Counted from the stretch's first letter, positions 25,021-34,566 are shown. The stretch: DNA of 64,000 nucleotides from Streptomyces sp. WM4235 (GCF_001279725.1 NZ_LGDE01000113.1:1-64000), one strand, 5' to 3'. Notes: generated from the letters alone by a model not told the origin. Numbers and translations are program-made.

Positions 25021-26547
25021 ATGCCATTAGAGATCCCCAGCACCATGCAGTCGGAAGAGGAGCGCCTCGCCGAGCTGGGCATCACCCAGACGCTCGACCG
25101 CAGCATGAGCGGCCGGCAGAACTTCGCGGTCAGCTTCACGATCATCAGCGTGCTGAGCGGCTGCTTGACCATGTACGCGTTCGGCATGAACACGGGCGGC
25201 CCCGCGGTCATCATGTGGGGCTGGGTGCTCGTCGGCCTGATGACCCTGTTCGTCGGCCTGGCCATGGCCGAGGTCTGCTCCTCCTATCCGACGTCGGCCG
25301 GCCTCTACTTCTGGGCGCACAAGCTGGCCCCGCGCGAGTCCGCGCCCGCCTGGGCGTGGTTCACCGGTTGGTTCAACACGCTCGGGCAGGTGGCCGTGAC
25401 CGCCGGCATCGACTTCGGGGCCGCCAGTTTCCTCAACGCCTACCTGAACCTGGAGTTCGGCTACGCCGCCACCCCGGGCCACACCATCACCTTGTTCGGG
25501 ATCATCCTGCTGCTGCACGGCCTGGTGAACACCTTCAGGGTGCGCATCGTCGGTTTCTTCAACACCGTGTCGGTGTGGTGGCACCTGATCGGCGTCGTGG
25601 TGATCGTCGGTGCCCTGTTGGTCGTCCCGGACAGGCACCAGTCGCCTTCGTTCGTCTTCGGCGAGTTCGTCAACAACACCGGCTGGGGCTCCGCCGTGTA
25701 CGTCGCGCTCATCGGTCTGCTGATGGCGCAGTACACCTTCACCGGTTACGACGCCTCCGCCCACATGACCGAGGAAACCAAGAACGCGTCCGTCGAGGGG
25801 CCCCGCGGAATCATCCGCTCCATCCTGGTCTCCTGGGCCGCCGGGTTCGTCCTCCTCTTCGGACTCACCTTCGCCATCCAGTCCTACAGCGGCTCCCTCG
25901 CCTCCGAGACCGGGGTTCCGCCCGCGCAGATCTTCCTGGACGCCCTCGGCGAGAGCACCGGCAAGATGATGCTGCTCATCGTCATCGGTGCCCAACTCTT
26001 CTGCGGCATGGCCAGCGTGACCGCCAACTCCCGCATGATCTACGCCTTCTCCCGTGACGGAGCCCTGCCCTTCTCCAAGACGTGGCACAAGCTGCATCCG
26101 GGCACCCGTACGCCGACCAACGCGGTCTGGTTGTCCGCCGGCGGCGCCTTCGTCCTCGGTCTGCCCTACCTGTTCAACACGACCGCGTACGCGGCTGTCA
26201 CGTCGATCGCGACGATCGGCCTGTACATCGCCTATGTCATCCCGACGCTGCTGCGGCTGCGCCAGGGCGCCGCCTTCCACCGGGGCCCGTGGCACCTGGG
26301 CCGCTGGTCCAAGCCCGTCGGCGTGCTCGCGGTCGCCTGGGTCGCGTTGATCACCGTGCTGTTCATGCTGCCTCAAGCCGCCCCGGTCACCCTTGAGACC
26401 TTCAACTACGCGCCCCTGGCCGTCGGCGTGGTACTGGCGTTCGCCGGCATCTGGTGGCTGGTCTCCGCGCGCAAGTGGTTCCTCAACCCGACCCACCCGA
26501 AGAACGTGACCCCGCTCGCTCCGCTGTCGACGAGGCTCACACCGTGA
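25021..26547 (+). CDS. Amino acid/GABA permease, APC superfamily
   Basis: This 508-residue transporter has about twelve membrane helices. The APC signatures are clear: the first broken helix region SFTIISVLSGCLTMY, AEVCSSYPTSAGLYFWAHKLAP in helix 3, and YDASAHMTEETKNASVEGPRGI in the loop after helix 6. The ERLAELGITQTLDRSMS prefix is typical of GabP/BAT1-like choline/GABA/amino acid permeases from actinobacteria and fungi. It imports amino acids or amines by ion symport. The ATG at 25021 has GAAGGAAG upstream; the frame stays open far upstream by chance. Confidence 0.9.
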   Translation: MPLEIPSTMQSEEERLAELGITQTLDRSMSGRQNFAVSFTIISVLSGCLTMYAFGMNTGGPAVIMWGWVLVGLMTLFVGLAMAEVCSSYPTSAGLYFWAHKLAPRESAPAWAWFTGWFNTLGQVAVTAGIDFGAASFLNAYLNLEFGYAATPGHTITLFGIILLLHGLVNTFRVRIVGFFNTVSVWWHLIGVVVIVGALLVVPDRHQSPSFVFGEFVNNTGWGSAVYVALIGLLMAQYTFTGYDASAHMTEETKNASVEGPRGIIRSILVSWAAGFVLLFGLTFAIQSYSGSLASETGVPPAQIFLDALGESTGKMMLLIVIGAQLFCGMASVTANSRMIYAFSRDGALPFSKTWHKLHPGTRTPTNAVWLSAGGAFVLGLPYLFNTTAYAAVTSIATIGLYIAYVIPTLLRLRQGAAFHRGPWHLGRWSKPVGVLAVAWVALITVLFMLPQAAPVTLETFNYAPLAVGVVLAFAGIWWLVSARKWFLNPTHPKNVTPLAPLSTRLTP

Positions 26548-26601
26548 TCGCGAACCCGCGGACGGAGTGCGTCCGCCGCTCCGTGGGGTGGTGACCGGTT
26601 C

Positions 26602-27582
26602 TCAACCGGCCGGGCAGGCCGCGGCCGGGTCGTCGTGGGTGAGGGCGCAGACCATCTGTGCGCCGCGTCGGTGGTCGGGGTAGGCCGTGAGCAGTTCGGC
26701 CTTGAAATCGTTCCACTGGCGGGTGATCTCGGCGGTGGCCCCGGTCGTGGCATGCCGGAAGTTGTCTCCCGTCCTCGAACGGGCGGACGCGGCGGTGTCC
26801 TTGTTCAGGGCGCGGTTGTGGGCGACGCGGCCGGCGCAGTCGGGGGGCTTGACCCCGGTGGAGTCCATGTCGGGGTAGCAGCCGGTGGTGAGGTCCCGGG
26901 GGATCCGCTCGCGCGCCTCCCGGGTCCACTCGGCGTCCGTCATGGCGCTGTAGCGGCGGATGTCGAGGAACGGGGCGACGTCCGTGCGCCCCAGTCCGGG
27001 CGGGTTGTCCAGGCCGACCGGGCCGGGGGCCGGCCGGTCGACCCAGTTGGAGTGCGAGTAGAAGTCCTCGATCTGGTGCCAGCCGCGGCCGAGCTGTTCG
27101 AGGACGGCGCACTTGGCCCGCCCGGGCTTCCCGTCCCACACGCAGGGGGAGGACAGGTCGCCCTGGTCCGCGCGCACCTTCCCGTCGGAGTCGACGAGGC
27201 CGTCCGCGGCCCGGACCGCGGTGCGGAAGCGGGCGACGGAGGTACGGACGCAGGCGAGGAGCTCGGTGGTGGCCTCGTCCCGGGTACGGGGGTAGTCCCG
27301 GGCGTGGCGGGGTTCGAGGTAGTCGGCGTTGTCGCAGTGCAGGGGGCCGACGTCGAAGTAGGGGAGGTGGTCGTTGGCGTTGATCGCCCCGCTCCGCGCG
27401 TCGGCCATCGCGGTCAGGGTCACCGGCTCCCAGGGCAGGGCGGCCCGGGTGATGTCCTCGTGGTTGTCTCCGGTGAAGGCGTGGGCGGGCCCGCTCGGCA
27501 CGGCGGCCAGGGCGGCCGCCAAGAACGCCGCGGCGACCGCGGAGGCGGGCCGGGCTCGGCCGGGGCGCGGAAAAGGGGACAT
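26602..27582 (-). CDS. CinY-like secreted protein, phospholipase C/P1 nuclease-like fold
   Basis: This 326-residue exported protein has a signal peptide (about 1-34, ending GPAHA). The mature part begins FTGDNHEDITRAAL and contains GRGWHQIEDFYSHSNWVD near 163-180. This array of His and Asp residues resembles zinc ligands of phospholipase C/S1-P1 nuclease folds. Such proteins are called CinY in Streptomyces after a gene near the cinnamycin cluster; no activity is proven that I know of. Six cysteines suggest disulphides. ATG at 27582 has GGAG upstream. Confidence 0.7.
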   Translation of the reverse strand: MSPFPRPGRARPASAVAAAFLAAALAAVPSGPAHAFTGDNHEDITRAALPWEPVTLTAMADARSGAINANDHLPYFDVGPLHCDNADYLEPRHARDYPRTRDEATTELLACVRTSVARFRTAVRAADGLVDSDGKVRADQGDLSSPCVWDGKPGRAKCAVLEQLGRGWHQIEDFYSHSNWVDRPAPGPVGLDNPPGLGRTDVAPFLDIRRYSAMTDAEWTREARERIPRDLTTGCYPDMDSTGVKPPDCAGRVAHNRALNKDTAASARSRTGDNFRHATTGATAEITRQWNDFKAELLTAYPDHRRGAQMVCALTHDDPAAACPAG

Positions 27583-27721
27583 GCGGGGGCTCCAGGCGTC
27601 CGAGGGCGTGCCCCGGGGAGGGTCCGCCCTGCCCCTCCATGCTGCGCGCCCACCCCGGGCTCCGCACGCGCGGGGCGGGCGGCACGCTCGTACGTCCCGC
27701 CCGGCCTCCCGCGGGCGGCGG

Positions 27722-29335
27722 CTACGGCTCCGTCGAGCGGGGCTGGGTCGAGGGGATCCGTTGGGTGAAGAACAGGGCGATGAGCGCGGCGAAGGCCAGG
27801 ATGGCGAGGGCCGCGCGCAAGCCGTCGAGCCTGGCGTCGGCATTGGCGGACATGGCCGCCTCGGCCACCTCCGGGCTCGTGCCGGCTTCGTCCAGGGCGG
27901 TTTTCAGCTGGACGTCGGACAGGAACGGCGCACCGCTCTGGAGCTGGACGGTCGCCTGGTTCTTGACGCTGTCCGGGACCGCCGGATTCGCCTCGACGTT
28001 GGTCAGGAAGGAGGCCGTCAGCGCGCCGATCATGATCGATCCGGCGAGTGCCGTGCCGATCGAGGCGCCGAGGTTGGTGATGGCGTTCTGTACGCCGCCG
28101 ACTTCCGCGCTCTGCGCCTGCGGTACCGCGGACACGGTGACCGACCCGAGCTGGGACGCCAGCGCGCCCATGCCCAGCCCGATCAGCAGGAGCGGGAGCG
28201 TGACGATCTCGGCCCCGGCGCCCGCGTCGAGCGCGGCCATCAGCACCACCGCTCCCGCGAGCAGCGCGAGGGTTCCGAGCCGCACCACTCGCCGCGGCGA
28301 GATGTCCGGGAGGAAGCGCGGGATCAGGGTCGCGGCCGCCAGCAGGCTCACCGAGAGCGGCAGGAGACGGGCGCCGGTCTCCAGCGCGGACAGGCCCAGG
28401 GCGACGGACAGGTAGAGCGGGACGACGAAGAAGACGCCCATCTGTACGAGGTACTGGAAGAAGAACATCGTCAGGCCGCCGGTGAGCTGCTTGTTCCGCA
28501 GCATGCCGGGATCGACGAGGGGATCCCCGCCCTTCTCGACGACCCTCCCCTCCCAATGCAGGAACAGCCGGACCAGCAGCAGACCCGCCAGCATCAGCCA
28601 CGTCGTCAGGGACACCCCGATCCACGACGGCGCGTCGGGCTTCGGCTGGAACCAGCCCCATTCGTCCGACCGGAGCACGCCGTAGACGAAGATCCCCAGC
28701 CCGAGCGCGGAGAGGACGGCGCCCACGTAGTCGACGCTCCGGCGTTCACCGGGCGGGGCGTCCGCGATGCGGCGCGCGAGGACGAGGATGGCGAGCACCA
28801 CCACGACCTCGCCGGCGAAGACCCACCGCCAGGAGAAGTACGTCGTCGCGACGCCGCCGATGAGCGGTCCGACCGCGATGGCCACGGCCCCCGCCGCGAC
28901 GACGAGCCCGTAGGCGGCGGGACGGCGTTCGACGGCGAAGTTGCCGGCCACCAGCGCCACGATCGCCGGCAGGATCAGCGATGCCCCGATCCCCTCCAGG
29001 AACGCCCAGCCCAGCAGCAGCACGGGAAGGTTCGGCGCAATCGCCGTGATGAAGGACCCCACCCCGTAGATACAGCAGCCGATCATGAACGCGCGTCTGC
29101 GGCCGATCAGCGCCCCGACCTTGCCGCCGGGGATCATGAACATGGCCATCACGAGGGTGTAGGCGGTGATCGCGCCCTGGATGCCCGTCACGGTCGTGCC
29201 CACGTCCTCGGCCACCGTGGCGATGGAGACGTTCATGACGGAACTGTCGAGCGCCATCAGGAATTGACCGGACGCGAGCGTCAGCAGGACGAGTCGCGCC
29301 TTCGCCGAACCCTCGGCCGTGCTGGGGGAAGCCAT
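27722..29335 (-). CDS. MFS drug-efflux transporter, DHA2 (EmrB/QacA) type
   Basis: This 537-residue permease has fourteen predicted helices, with motif A GKVGALIGRRRAFMIG after helix 2, LMALDSSVMNVSIATVAED in helix 1 and the motif C-like GPLIGGV in helix 5. A soluble loop (about 440-500) sits before the last helix, as in QacA-type exporters. It uses the proton gradient to expel drugs or dyes. No regulator is adjacent, and it is followed at 139 bp by the CinY-like gene in the same direction. Confidence 0.9.
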   Translation of the reverse strand: MASPSTAEGSAKARLVLLTLASGQFLMALDSSVMNVSIATVAEDVGTTVTGIQGAITAYTLVMAMFMIPGGKVGALIGRRRAFMIGCCIYGVGSFITAIAPNLPVLLLGWAFLEGIGASLILPAIVALVAGNFAVERRPAAYGLVVAAGAVAIAVGPLIGGVATTYFSWRWVFAGEVVVVLAILVLARRIADAPPGERRSVDYVGAVLSALGLGIFVYGVLRSDEWGWFQPKPDAPSWIGVSLTTWLMLAGLLLVRLFLHWEGRVVEKGGDPLVDPGMLRNKQLTGGLTMFFFQYLVQMGVFFVVPLYLSVALGLSALETGARLLPLSVSLLAAATLIPRFLPDISPRRVVRLGTLALLAGAVVLMAALDAGAGAEIVTLPLLLIGLGMGALASQLGSVTVSAVPQAQSAEVGGVQNAITNLGASIGTALAGSIMIGALTASFLTNVEANPAVPDSVKNQATVQLQSGAPFLSDVQLKTALDEAGTSPEVAEAAMSANADARLDGLRAALAILAFAALIALFFTQRIPSTQPRSTEP

Positions 29336-29523
29336 TTCCGCATGGTTCCAGCCGCCCGGGGGCCGGGAGGGATGGCGCGCCAGGCGGTCAACCGGACGGA
29401 GGCGGCCTTCCCCGTGCGGGCTTCCCCGTGCGGACCTTCGCCGCGCGCGAGGTGCGGGCGAGGCCCGCCGGCCGCCGACCCGGCGCCCGGGTCGGCGGGT
29501 CGGGTCGGCGGGTCGGGCCGTTC

Positions 29524-30711
29524 CTAGACGTCCTCCGTGTCGTCCGCCACGAGGCGCAGTACGTCCATCAGGTCCTGGCGGCGCGCGTACGCCACACGTT
29601 GGCGGTGGGCGCCCGAGCCGTCGCGCAGCAGGCCCGCCAGGGTCTTGGCCGCGTGGTCGAGGTCGCCGGCCGCCGCCAGTTCCGGGGCGACCCGGTCGAA
29701 CAGGGCTTCCGCCAGGTCGGCCGCGGGGAGTTCGGTGCCGGAGTACGGATCCAGGCCGAAGCCCTCCAGACCGTCGTGGGCCGCCCGCCAGCGGGCCAGG
29801 CGCAGTACGTCGTCCCGCACCGGTGGGTCGGGGACGTGTTCCGCGATCTCGCGCAGGGCCGTGGCCACCAGGGCGCGGGCCAGTTCCGCCTGGAGGATGG
29901 CCGAGTCGATGTCCGAGGACATGTCGGGCGCCCGGATCTCGAGCGTCGGCCAGTGCCCGGACGGGCGAAGGTCCCAGTAGACCATCTTGGTGTCCAGGGC
30001 CGCCCCGGAGCCGAGCAGGGTCTGTACCGAGCGTCGGAAGTGGGCCGTGGACGTGTAGTGCGGGGGCAGGCCCGCCGAGGGCCAGCCCGCCCAGGCCATC
30101 GCGCGCCAGCTGGAGTGGCCGGTGTCACGGCCTCCCCAGAAGGGCGAGTTGGCCGCCAGCGCGATCAGCGTGGGCAGCCAGGGTCTGACCCGGTTGGACA
30201 CCGCCACCGCGGTGTCCACGTCGAGGGTGCCGATGTGGATGTGGCGTCCGCAGCTGACCAGGGTGTCGGTCAGGGCGCCGAACCGGCGGTGCTGTTCGCG
30301 CTGGCGGGGTTCGTCGTCGGTCAGGTGCAGCGGCCCCTCCATGGCCAGGATCGGCGAGGGCGCCGCCAACAGCCGGCAGCCGTGGGCGCGGGCCGCCGCG
30401 CCGAGGGAGCGCCGCAGGGCGGCGAGCTCCGCCCGCAGGGTGGCCGCCGAGTCCGCGATCGGGGTGGCGATCTCCACTTGGTAGCGGGTTCCCTCGGGGT
30501 GCAGTTCGTGCGGCAGCCCCGCGGCGGTGGCGAGGACGAGGGGGGCGGCCGGGACCACGCGCAGGGTGCGGGCGTCCACGAGGAGGAACTCCTCCTCGAC
30601 CCCGAGCGTGAGGGGGGCCGTGTCGCCGCCGATGAGGTGCGGCCCGCCGTTGCCCGCGGCGCGGATGCCGGTGTGACTGGTGCTCGTCGTGCTGTTGCCA
30701 GGTTCGATCAC
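29524..30711 (-). CDS. YbdK-family carboxylate-amine ligase (glutamate-cysteine ligase 2)
   Basis: This 395-residue GCS2-family enzyme has the GVEEEFLLVD metal-binding glutamates near residues 37-46, GRHIHIG with its catalytic-site histidines, and ARWRAAHDGLEGFGLD near the C-terminus. Members join glutamate to cysteine or another amine weakly, and many actinobacterial copies have unknown acceptors. Streptomyces make mycothiol, not glutathione, so a gamma-glutamyl metabolite other than glutathione is likely. GTG start, with AGGGAGG 5 nt upstream. It stands alone. Confidence 0.87.
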   Translation of the reverse strand: MIEPGNSTTSTSHTGIRAAGNGGPHLIGGDTAPLTLGVEEEFLLVDARTLRVVPAAPLVLATAAGLPHELHPEGTRYQVEIATPIADSAATLRAELAALRRSLGAAARAHGCRLLAAPSPILAMEGPLHLTDDEPRQREQHRRFGALTDTLVSCGRHIHIGTLDVDTAVAVSNRVRPWLPTLIALAANSPFWGGRDTGHSSWRAMAWAGWPSAGLPPHYTSTAHFRRSVQTLLGSGAALDTKMVYWDLRPSGHWPTLEIRAPDMSSDIDSAILQAELARALVATALREIAEHVPDPPVRDDVLRLARWRAAHDGLEGFGLDPYSGTELPAADLAEALFDRVAPELAAAGDLDHAAKTLAGLLRDGSGAHRQRVAYARRQDLMDVLRLVADDTEDV

Positions 30712-30926
30712 TACGCCTCCCTGGACATACGAGTCTTTTCATCATGAGCCGAGCGGGAGGCGGGGAGGGTACGCCGATTCGGTCAAATGTCCGGTGATAA
30801 TGGCGAGTTAGCGGCAAGGGCAGACTCGGGGTGGGGTGCCCGGTTCCGGTGGGGCGGCTGTTGCGCGGGCGTGAACGGGCGGGAAAAGGACGAGAGCCGC
30901 GCGCGGGCCGCTGGTTATCATCCGAT

Positions 30927-32189
30927 GTGACCGGTACGACGTCCCCTCCCCGACCCCGGCGGCGCATATTCGCCGACCTGACCCCGCTGCGCACCTCCCC
31001 GGACTACCGGCGGCTGTGGGTCGGCGGGACCATCTCCTGGATGGGCCAGGCGATGACCGCCCTGGCCATCTCCCTCCAGGTCTACGAGATCACCGGGTCC
31101 AGCTTCTCCGTCGGGCTCGTCGGCCTCTTCTCCCTCGTGCCGCTCGTGGTCTTCGGTCTCTACGGCGGCGCCATCGCGGACACCGTGGACCGGCGCAAGC
31201 TCGGCCTCCACAGCTCCACGGGGCTGGCGGTCCTGTCCGTCGCGCTGGCCGCCGCCGCGCTCCTCGACTACCACCGGGTCTGGCTGCTCTACACGATCGT
31301 CGCGCTCCAGGCGGTCTGCGGGGCGCTCAACGGGCCGGCCCGGTCGGCGATGATCCCGAGGCTGCTGCCGCCCGAGCAGCTCCCGGCGGCCAACGCGCTG
31401 GGCTCCGTCACGATGACCTCCGGCACGATGATCGGCCCCGTCCTGGGCGGGCTCATCGTCGGCTGGTGGGGGTACCAGGCCGCCTACCTGGTCGACGCCG
31501 TCACCTTCTGCGCCGCCCTCTACGCGATGTGGCGGTTGCCCTCGATGAAGCCCGACCGGGCCGAAGGGGTCCGGGGCCGGGCCTCCGTGCTGGACGGGCT
31601 GCGGTTCCTCGGGACCAGGCCCAACATTCGGATGACCTTCTTCTCGGACATGGCGGCCATGGTGCTGGCGCACCCCCGCGCGCTGTTCCCGGCCATCGCC
31701 GGGCTCTGGTACGGCGGCGACGCCAAGACGGTCGGCCTGCTGGTGGCGGCTCCGGCCGTCGGGGCGCTGCTGGGCGGGGTGTTCTCCGGCTGGCTGGGGC
31801 GGATCCGGCGGCACGGCCTGGCCATCCTCCTGTCCGTCGCCGCCTGGGGGCTGGCCATCGCCGTCTTCGGACTGACCCGGAACCTGTGGCTCGGACTGTT
31901 CTTCCTCGCCCTCGCCGGCTGCTCCGACACCATCTCCATGGTGTTCCGCTCCACGATGATGCAGGCCGCCAGCCCCGACGAGATGCGGGGCCGGCTCCAG
32001 GGCGTCTTCATCGTGGTCGTCGCGGGTGGACCCCGGCTCGGGGACTTCCTCGCCGGAACCGTGGCCGACCTGACCTCCCCCGCCGTGGCGATCACGGGCG
32101 GGGGGCTGGCCTGCGTCCTGGTGGTGGGGCTGCTGGCCGCGTGGTGGCGCGGGTTCGCGCGGTACGACGCCAGGTCGCCGCAGGCCTGA
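30927..32189 (+). CDS. MFS transporter, EntS-like (MFS_3)
   Basis: This 420-residue transporter has twelve predicted helices and belongs to the MFS_3/EntS group, which exports siderophores, macrolides and similar products. GGAIADTVDRRK after helix 2 and GPARSAMIPRLLPPEQLPAANAL in the loop before helix 5 are its hallmarks. GTG at 30927 is chosen because upstream in-frame residues are charged and unlike the family. No Shine-Dalgarno is evident. No biosynthetic genes are nearby to suggest its substrate. Confidence 0.87.
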   Translation: MTGTTSPPRPRRRIFADLTPLRTSPDYRRLWVGGTISWMGQAMTALAISLQVYEITGSSFSVGLVGLFSLVPLVVFGLYGGAIADTVDRRKLGLHSSTGLAVLSVALAAAALLDYHRVWLLYTIVALQAVCGALNGPARSAMIPRLLPPEQLPAANALGSVTMTSGTMIGPVLGGLIVGWWGYQAAYLVDAVTFCAALYAMWRLPSMKPDRAEGVRGRASVLDGLRFLGTRPNIRMTFFSDMAAMVLAHPRALFPAIAGLWYGGDAKTVGLLVAAPAVGALLGGVFSGWLGRIRRHGLAILLSVAAWGLAIAVFGLTRNLWLGLFFLALAGCSDTISMVFRSTMMQAASPDEMRGRLQGVFIVVVAGGPRLGDFLAGTVADLTSPAVAITGGGLACVLVVGLLAAWWRGFARYDARSPQA

Positions 32190-32261
32190 AAGCGGGCCTG
32201 AACGCGGGCCCGGTGGCGGGGTCGGGCGGCTGCGCCCGCCGCTGGTCGGCGACGACGGTCC

Positions 32262-33602
32262 TCAGCGTCTCGCCGCGACCACCCCGCGCGCCACCCCCAG
32301 GGCCACCAGGTCCTGCGGGCGGACGCGGAGCTGGTCCGCGGTGGCCGGGGCCTGGTCGGCGGGGCGCTTGAGGATGGCCGCCGCCAACTCCGGCGCGATC
32401 ACCGAGAAGTAGCTGTCCGGGGTGACCCAGGTGTTCCCCGGCGCGGCCAGGGCCAGGGCTCCGCCCGAACCGCCCTCGCCGATCAGCAGGGTGGTCACCG
32501 GCACCGAGGCCCCGGCCACCGCCGCGAACGTGTCCGCGATGGCCGCGCCCGCGCCCGCGTGTTCGGCTGCGGCGTCGTTGGCCGCGCCCGGGGTGTCCAC
32601 CAGGGTCAGCACGGGGATCCCGAGCCGGTCCGCGAGGCGGATGACACGGGCGGCCGTCCGGTAGCCCGCCGGGCGGGTGGCGGTGCCGCACTGGGCGGCG
32701 TACGCGACGGCCCGCCCCTCCCGCAGCCCGAACCCGCACAGCATCCCGGGATCCGTGCCGCCCGCCCGGTCCCCCGACAGGGGCAGGCGCAGCGTGAAGT
32801 ACGCGTCCAGGTAGGCCCGGGCGCGCGGCCGGTCGGGGTGCCGGGCCTGACCGACGGCTTCCCAACCCGTCGCGGGCGGCGTCGCGTCCACCAGCGCGGC
32901 CGGGGGTTCGACCGGCTCCGTCGACCGGGGCGCGGCCAGCAGGCGCAGCCAGTCCGTCACGGTGCCCGGCAGCGACGCGGCGGGCACCACGGCGTCCACG
33001 TGCCCGGACGCGTACTGCCCCTCGGCGGTGTAGGCCGCGGGGTCCGCGTCGGCCGGCCGCACCCGTGACCCGGCGAAGCCGACCTGCGCCCCGGGGAGCG
33101 CGAGCACCACGTCCGCGCCCGCCCCGAGGGTCGCCCAACCGCCGCCCGTGGTCGGGTCCCGCAGGACCGCGATCTGCGGGAGCCCGGCGGCGCGGGTCAG
33201 CACGGACTGCCGGGCCACCCGCTGGAGTTGGGTGAGGGCGAGCATCCCCTCCTGCATCCGGGAACCACCGGTGGCGATCAGCGACACCAGGGGGAGCCGG
33301 TGCGCGCGAGCGTGGCTGTACGCGGCTTCGAGCCGGTCTCCGGTGCGCTCGCCCAGGGAACCCCCGAGGAAGCCGAACTCGAAGGAGATCAGGGTCGCCT
33401 CGTGACCGCCGATGCGAACGGTCCCGGTGACGACGGACTCCCGCTCGCCGGTCCGCAGCTCGGCGCGGGCCCGGGACTCGTCGTACCCGCTCCACGCGAG
33501 GGGGCCGTCGGCCGGCGACTCCCGTGGTGGTACGGGGAGTTCGACGAAACTGCCGGGGTCGGCGAGGGAGGCGATGGCCGCGCGGGCCGAGAGGCGGGTC
33601 AC
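32262..33602 (-). CDS. Acyl-CoA carboxyltransferase, fused beta/alpha-like (AccD-type)
   Basis: This 446-residue protein has two crotonase-fold halves. The N-terminal half has SFEFGFLGGSLGE and ATGGSRMQEGMLAL. The C-terminal half has the biotin-side oxyanion region TLVDTPGAANDAAAEH and IGEGGSGGALALA. It lacks the CxxC zinc ribbon of E. coli AccD. It would transfer carboxyl from biotin to acetyl- or propionyl-CoA, yet no biotin carrier or biotin carboxylase gene is next to it, so it must borrow these from elsewhere or do another reaction. GTG start. Confidence 0.82.
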   Translation of the reverse strand: MTRLSARAAIASLADPGSFVELPVPPRESPADGPLAWSGYDESRARAELRTGERESVVTGTVRIGGHEATLISFEFGFLGGSLGERTGDRLEAAYSHARAHRLPLVSLIATGGSRMQEGMLALTQLQRVARQSVLTRAAGLPQIAVLRDPTTGGGWATLGAGADVVLALPGAQVGFAGSRVRPADADPAAYTAEGQYASGHVDAVVPAASLPGTVTDWLRLLAAPRSTEPVEPPAALVDATPPATGWEAVGQARHPDRPRARAYLDAYFTLRLPLSGDRAGGTDPGMLCGFGLREGRAVAYAAQCGTATRPAGYRTAARVIRLADRLGIPVLTLVDTPGAANDAAAEHAGAGAAIADTFAAVAGASVPVTTLLIGEGGSGGALALAAPGNTWVTPDSYFSVIAPELAAAILKRPADQAPATADQLRVRPQDLVALGVARGVVAARR

Positions 33603-33699
33603 GGGCTCACCCTAGAGGGTGAGGAAGATCCCCGCCGGGTCGGTGGTCCCCGCGGTCCGGCGGGGACCGCGGTCCGGTGGTCCGGCCCCGGTGGTCCGG

Positions 33700-34566
33700 T
33701 CAGGGGGTCGAGCGTTCCACCGGGATCCACAGTTCCGCGTCCGCCCGCTCCCCGTCCGGCGACAGCCGCACGCGCAGGATCTCCGGCCCCGACCTGCTCA
33801 GGTACGGGTTCGAGGGGAACCACTGCGTGAACACGTCCCGCCACAGGTGCTGGAGCGACTGCGGGAACGGGCCCGAGTTCTCGAAGACGGCCCACGTGCC
33901 CGCCGCCACGACCAGGGAGTCCAGGTCCGGCGGCACCTCGCCGCCGGTCACGACCCCGTGGTAGTAGTCGAGTTCGGTGCCCTCGGCCCGGCTCGGATCG
34001 AGCTGGTCGCTCACCGCGACGATCCCCGCAGGCTCCTGGTCGGACAGTTCCGCGACCCGTCGCAGGACCTGCGGGTCGATGCCGCGGATGAACGCGGCGA
34101 TGGCCGGGTTCGCCCCCTCGTGGACGAGGGGGACGCGTGCCCTCAGGCCGGCCACCCGGAACTCCGCCTTCTCCGTGATCCTGTACCGCATGCTGCTGCT
34201 CCCTTCGACGATGAGGCGGAAGGACATCCGGGGCTGGGAACTCAGCGTCGCGCCCGTCCGGCGGGCTTCGCCCGGGCCCACGCCGTGCACGGCGCGGAAC
34301 GCCCGCGCGAAGGCCTCGCCCGACCCGTAGCCGTGGCGCGTCGCCACGTCCAGCAGGGTCCGTTCGCCGGCCAGTACCTCGGCGCCCGCCAGGGTCAGCC
34401 GCCGGCGACGGACGTACTCCGAGAGCGGCATGCCGGCCAGCGCGGAGAACATGCGCCGGAAGTGGTACTCCGACGTCAGCGCCACGCGCGCCAGTTCGGC
34501 CGCGTCGATCGGCTGGTCGAGGTGCGACTCGATGTGTTCCATGGCCTGGTTCAGGCGCTCCAGCAT
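33700..34566 (-). CDS. AraC-family regulator with GyrI-like effector domain
   Basis: This 288-residue protein has an N-terminal double helix-turn-helix (about 1-105; HIESHLDQPIDAAELARVA and VATRHGYGSGEAFARAFRA) and a C-terminal GyrI/BmrR-like ligand domain (about 125-288, with ESG-like ENSGPFPQSLQ). This Rob/SoxS-like layout senses small amphipathic molecules. ATG at 34566 has GGGAAGGA 8 nt upstream; the residues before it are not family-like. It may control the LysE exporter upstream or act elsewhere; nothing in the sequence decides. Confidence 0.88.
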   Translation of the reverse strand: MLERLNQAMEHIESHLDQPIDAAELARVALTSEYHFRRMFSALAGMPLSEYVRRRRLTLAGAEVLAGERTLLDVATRHGYGSGEAFARAFRAVHGVGPGEARRTGATLSSQPRMSFRLIVEGSSSMRYRITEKAEFRVAGLRARVPLVHEGANPAIAAFIRGIDPQVLRRVAELSDQEPAGIVAVSDQLDPSRAEGTELDYYHGVVTGGEVPPDLDSLVVAAGTWAVFENSGPFPQSLQHLWRDVFTQWFPSNPYLSRSGPEILRVRLSPDGERADAELWIPVERSTP

